This document shows, piece after piece, positions 60,978-64,000 of a stretch of 64,000 bases of DNA. Below the pieces are notes generated by a model. That model was not told the DNA's origin. It did not search any database and worked only from the letters and a program-made list of their open reading frames with translations. This DNA is from Brevundimonas sp. Root608 (GTDB lineage: Bacteria; Pseudomonadota; Alphaproteobacteria; Caulobacterales; Caulobacteraceae). The DNA lies in contig NZ_LMGT01000001.1 of assembly GCF_001427825.1 (NCBI RefSeq), positions 988,305 to 1,052,304 of the forward strand, in the 5' to 3' direction. Both the position numbers and the translations under genes were made by a program. The first letter of the stretch is position 1. Each line of letters begins with the position of its first letter.

Positions 60978-62333
60978 ATGACCAGCACCGCCCATCCGAG
61001 AGCCGCCATCATCCTCGCCGCCGGCCAGGGAACGCGGATGAAATCGGCCCTGCCCAAGGTGCTGCACCCGGTCGGCGGCCGCGCCATGCTGGACCACGCC
61101 ATCGACGCCGCCGAGGCCCTTGGCTGCGAGCGGATCGTGGTGGTGGTCGGCGCCCATTCGCCCGAGGTGCGCGACCATGTGGTCAAGCGGCTGGGCGAGG
61201 ACGCCATCGCCGTCCAGGACCCGCCGCTGGGCACCGGCCACGCGGTCCGCGCCGCCGAGGCCGTGCTCGGCGACTTCGTTGGCCAGGTCGTCATCACCTA
61301 TGGCGACGTACCCCTGCTGCGCGCCGCCGACATCGAGCCCGTCTTCGCCGCCCATGAGGGCGTCACGGTGATCGGTTTCGAGGCCCGCGACCCGGGCGCC
61401 TACGGCCGGCTGGTCATGGAGGGCGACACGCTCGCCGCCATCACCGAGGCCAAGGAGGCCTCGGCGGAAGTGCTGGCGCTGACCGCCTGCAACTCGGGCG
61501 TCATGGCCGCGCCGGTCGGCCTGCTGTTCGAACTGCTGGCCGAGGTGAAGAACGACAACGCCAAGGGCGAATTCTATCTCACCGACGTGGTCGAACTGGC
61601 CCGCAGGCGCGGCGCCCCGACGCGCGCCGTCTTCGCCGACGAGGACGCCGTCATGGGCGTCAACGCCCAGGGCGAGCTGGCCGTGGCCGAGGCCCTGTTC
61701 CAGAAGGTCCAGCGCGAGACCTTCCTCGCCGCCGGGGTCACCATGCCGGCGCCCGAGACGGTGCATTTCTCGTTCGACACCGAGGTGGGCGGCGGAACCA
61801 CCATCGAGCCCTATGTCGTGTTCGGTCCGGGCGCAAAGATCGCCTCCGGCGCCCGCATCCGCAGCTTCAGCCATATCGAGGGCGCGACGATCGCCACGGG
61901 CGCCGAGGTCGGCCCCTACGCCCGCCTGCGGCCCGGCGCGGATCTGGGCGAGGGCGCGAAGGTCGGAAACTTCGTCGAGGTGAAGAACGTCCGTATGGGC
62001 AAGGGCGCCAAGGCCAACCACCTGGCCTATCTGGGCGACGGCGAGGTGGGGGCGAAGGCCAACATCGGCGCGGGCGTGATCTTCTGCAACTACGACGGCT
62101 TCTTCAAACACCGCACGACGGTGGGCGAGGGGGCCTTCGTCGGCTCCAACAGTTCGCTGGTGGCCCCGGTGACCATCGGCGCGGGCGCCATGGTCGGGTC
62201 GGGCTCGGTGATCACCCGGGACGTGGCGCCGGGCGATCTGGCGCTGGCGCGGGGCGAGCAGTCGGCCAAGACCGGCTGGGCCGCGCGCTTCATGGAAAAG
62301 ATGCGGGCGAAGAAGGTGTTGAAATCGAAATGA
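60978..62333 (+). CDS. glmU: Bifunctional UDP-N-acetylglucosamine pyrophosphorylase / glucosamine-1-phosphate acetyltransferase
   Basis: The 451-residue GlmU has an N-terminal nucleotidyltransferase domain ([22 protein letters not shown]) and a C-terminal left-handed beta-helix with hexapeptide repeats and [23 protein letters not shown]. It makes UDP-GlcNAc for cell wall and lipopolysaccharide. rpiA overlaps its stop by four bases. Confidence 0.97.
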   Translation: MTSTAHPRAAIILAAGQGTRMKSALPKVLHPVGGRAMLDHAIDAAEALGCERIVVVVGAHSPEVRDHVVKRLGEDAIAVQDPPLGTGHAVRAAEAVLGDFVGQVVITYGDVPLLRAADIEPVFAAHEGVTVIGFEARDPGAYGRLVMEGDTLAAITEAKEASAEVLALTACNSGVMAAPVGLLFELLAEVKNDNAKGEFYLTDVVELARRRGAPTRAVFADEDAVMGVNAQGELAVAEALFQKVQRETFLAAGVTMPAPETVHFSFDTEVGGGTTIEPYVVFGPGAKIASGARIRSFSHIEGATIATGAEVGPYARLRPGADLGEGAKVGNFVEVKNVRMGKGAKANHLAYLGDGEVGAKANIGAGVIFCNYDGFFKHRTTVGEGAFVGSNSSLVAPVTIGAGAMVGSGSVITRDVAPGDLALARGEQSAKTGWAARFMEKMRAKKVLKSK

Positions 62334-63016
62334 GCGCGGACGATCAGAAACGCCGGTCGGGCGAGGCCGCCGCCCTCCGGGTCGAGGCCGGCATGGTCGT
62401 CGGCCTCGGCACCGGCTCCACCGCCGCCTGGTTCGTCAAGGCGCTGGCCGCCCGGAACCTGGCCGGCCTGCGGTGCGTGCCGACCTCGGAGGCGACGGCC
62501 GAACTGGCGCGCGACCTGGGACTGACGCTGTCGACGCTTGAGGACACGCCGCGCATCGACCTGACCGTCGACGGCGCCGACGAGATCGGTCCCGGGCTGG
62601 CCCTGATCAAGGGCGGCGGCGCGGCCCTGCTGCGCGAGAAGCTGGTCTGGGAGGCGTCCTCCCGCTGCATCGTCATCGCCGACAGCGCCAAGGTGGTGAA
62701 GACCCTGGGCGCCTTCGCCCTGCCGATCGAGGTCGTCGCATTCGGTCACAAGACCACGGCCAACCGCATCGCCGACGTGCTGTCCGATCACGACATCGCC
62801 ATGCCGGCGCGCGTGCGCACCGCCGAGCGCGGACTGGTCCGCACCGACGGCGGCAATCTGATCTATGACGCGAAATGTGGAGCCATCCATGATCCGGTCC
62901 GCCTGGCCGACGACCTCAAGCTGATCACGGGCGTCGTCGAGCACGGCCTGTTCCTCGATCTGGCCGATGAGGCGATCATCGGTGGGGATGACGGGGTAGA
63001 GGTTCTCGCGCCTTGA
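62330..63016 (+). CDS. rpiA: Ribose-5-phosphate isomerase A
   Basis: The 228-residue enzyme interconverts ribose 5-phosphate and ribulose 5-phosphate. Signatures are [41 protein letters not shown] and the late GGNLIYD. It sits between glmU and gor, the order also seen in other Caulobacteraceae. Confidence 0.96.
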   Translation: MSADDQKRRSGEAAALRVEAGMVVGLGTGSTAAWFVKALAARNLAGLRCVPTSEATAELARDLGLTLSTLEDTPRIDLTVDGADEIGPGLALIKGGGAALLREKLVWEASSRCIVIADSAKVVKTLGAFALPIEVVAFGHKTTANRIADVLSDHDIAMPARVRTAERGLVRTDGGNLIYDAKCGAIHDPVRLADDLKLITGVVEHGLFLDLADEAIIGGDDGVEVLAP

Positions 63017-63051
63017 GACGGGGCTCGGTCCGGCTGGACCTGCCGTGCTTT

Positions 63052-63297
63052 ATGGCTCTCAACACGCCATGGTGGCTGGCGCGCGCCAACTTCGTGACCT
63101 GGCTTTCCGCGATCCCCCTTGCCCTGGTCGGGTACCGCTGGCCGCTGCTCCCGTTCATGGCGTGCGTCGCGTTTAACTTCGTCTGGGGGTACCGGGCATG
63201 GAGGGCGGCGGGGCGACCGGCGATTGACGAGCCGCCAAGCCTAGTATTTCGAGCGGGCCTGCTTAAGTCGCTCTGGCCACCACGGGACAGCAAATGA
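63052..63297 (+). CDS. Small membrane protein between rpiA and gor
   Basis: The 81-residue product has two hydrophobic segments (FVTWLSAIPLALVGY and PLLPFMACVAFNFVWGY) and ends PPRDSK. A TTG at 63013, overlapping the rpiA stop and preceded by GAGG, would add 13 residues and is a serious alternative start. The gor ATG overlaps its stop by four bases, supporting that it is translated. I do not recognise the family. Confidence 0.65.
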   Translation: MALNTPWWLARANFVTWLSAIPLALVGYRWPLLPFMACVAFNFVWGYRAWRAAGRPAIDEPPSLVFRAGLLKSLWPPRDSK

Positions 63298-64000
63298 GCC
63301 AGTACGACTACGACCTCTTCGTCATCGGCGCCGGCTCGGGCGGGGTGCGCGCGGCGCGGCTGACGGCGCTGGGCGGCAAGCGCGTCGCCATCGCCGAGGA
63401 GTTCCGGGTCGGGGGCACCTGCGTGATCCGCGGCTGCGTGCCGAAGAAATTCATGGTCATGGCCTCGGACTTCGCCCACCAGTTCCATACGGCCGAGGGC
63501 TATGGCTGGACCGTCGACGCCAGCTTCGACTGGCCCAAATTCATCCAGGCCAAGGATGTCGAGATCGCCCGCCTGTCGGGCATCTACGCCGCCAACCTCG
63601 GCAAGGCGGGCGTCGACCTGATCCACGGCCGCGCGGTGCTGAAGGACGCCCACACCGTCGAGATCGTCGGCAAGGACCAGACGATCACGGCGGAGAAGAT
63701 CCTCATCGCCACCGGCGGCCGCCCGTGGATGCCGCAAGAGGTGCCCGGCATCGAGCACGCCATCTCCTCGGAGGAGGCCTTCCACCTGCCGGAGCTGCCC
63801 AAGCGCATCCTGATCGCGGGCGGCGGCTACATCGCGGTGGAGTTCGCCGGCATCTTCGCCGGGCTCGGGGTCGAGACCACCCTGATCTATCGCGGCCCCA
63901 ACATCCTGCGCGGCTTCGACGACGACGTCCGCGCCCATCTGGCCGGCGAGATCGAGAAGCGCGGCATCAAGGTCATTCTGGGTTGTCAGCATTCGGCCAT
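63294..64000 (+). CDS. gor: Glutathione-disulfide reductase, 5' part (cut by the window edge)
   Basis: The first 235 codons are visible. They show the FAD-binding motif DLFVIGAGSGGVRAARL, the redox-active disulfide GGTCVIRGCVPKK and the second dinucleotide-binding motif ILIAGGGYIAVEFAG. The enzyme reduces glutathione disulfide with NADPH. The C-terminal dimerisation domain lies outside the window. Confidence 0.95.
   Translation, partial: MSQYDYDLFVIGAGSGGVRAARLTALGGKRVAIAEEFRVGGTCVIRGCVPKKFMVMASDFAHQFHTAEGYGWTVDASFDWPKFIQAKDVEIARLSGIYAANLGKAGVDLIHGRAVLKDAHTVEIVGKDQTITAEKILIATGGRPWMPQEVPGIEHAISSEEAFHLPELPKRILIAGGGYIAVEFAGIFAGLGVETTLIYRGPNILRGFDDDVRAHLAGEIEKRGIKVILGCQHSA

Overview
The window is about 64 kb of very GC-rich DNA with tightly packed, often overlapping genes and little non-coding sequence. 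FixLJ, FixK and a FixT-like receiver, TonB-dependent uptake, short ECF sigma modules, and the housekeeping orders yfgM-bamB-der, radA-cvpA-purF and glmU-rpiA-gor together point to an alphaproteobacterium, most likely a Caulobacteraceae member close to Brevundimonas. That placement is inference from gene content; no marker gene settles the genus.

Positions 1 to about 32,350 form one nearly unbroken block for life at low oxygen and with nitric oxide. It opens with the broken 5' end of hemA, then fixJ and fixL (oxygen sensing), an alternative oxidase with hemN, the quinol-type NO reductase norZ with nnrS, a DUF454 protein, and a translationally coupled operon holding a PLP decarboxylase, ubiT, ubiU, ubiV and an AroQ-fold protein (oxygen-independent ubiquinone synthesis). 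A TonB receptor, copper nitrite reductase nirK, an outer-membrane porin-like protein, class II ribonucleotide reductase nrdJ, a RIC/YtfE-like hemerythrin, pseudoazurin, two Crp/Fnr regulators (NnrR-like and FixK-like), a FixT-like receiver, and the complete ccoNOQP-ccoGHIS cbb3 oxidase cluster follow. Nitrite is thus reduced to NO by NirK, fed by pseudoazurin, and then to N2O by NorZ using quinol. No nitrate reductase and no N2O reductase is present in this window.

The regulatory DNA of this block can be partly read. Boxes of the form TTGTY-N4-CRCAA lie before norZ, nirK, nrdJ/RIC, pseudoazurin and (reversed) the ubi operon. Perfect TTGCG-N4-CGCAA boxes lie before ccoN, the TonB receptor and the DUF454 gene. 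A third 20-bp motif, roughly CCGGT-N4-CCCCTAGGGG, recurs beside hemA, fixL/aox, norZ, nirK and nnrR/fixK, and I propose it as a FixJ-type operator. This three-tier layout, together with the ubi operon and its two extra genes, is the most interesting part of the window.

Positions 32,464 to 41,912 are mixed accessory genes: the dicarboxylate carrier dctA, a VOC protein, an ArsC-like reductase, a DUF2726 protein, a GH3 beta-glucosidase, a DUF2188 protein, and two related modules of small membrane protein, ECF sigma factor and presumed anti-sigma protein, separated by an exported EEP-family lipoprotein.

Positions 41,988 to 64,000 are largely housekeeping: panB, yfgM-like TPR, bamB, der, an SDR enzyme, a VOC protein, purF, cvpA, radA, an exported amidohydrolase, alr, a MalK-type ATPase, a DEAD-box helicase with a repetitive basic tail, an exported caspase-like protein with three PPC-like repeats, tRNA-Val(CAC), gph, glmU, rpiA, a small membrane protein and the first part of gor. 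I saw no insertion sequence, prophage, integrase or CRISPR array.
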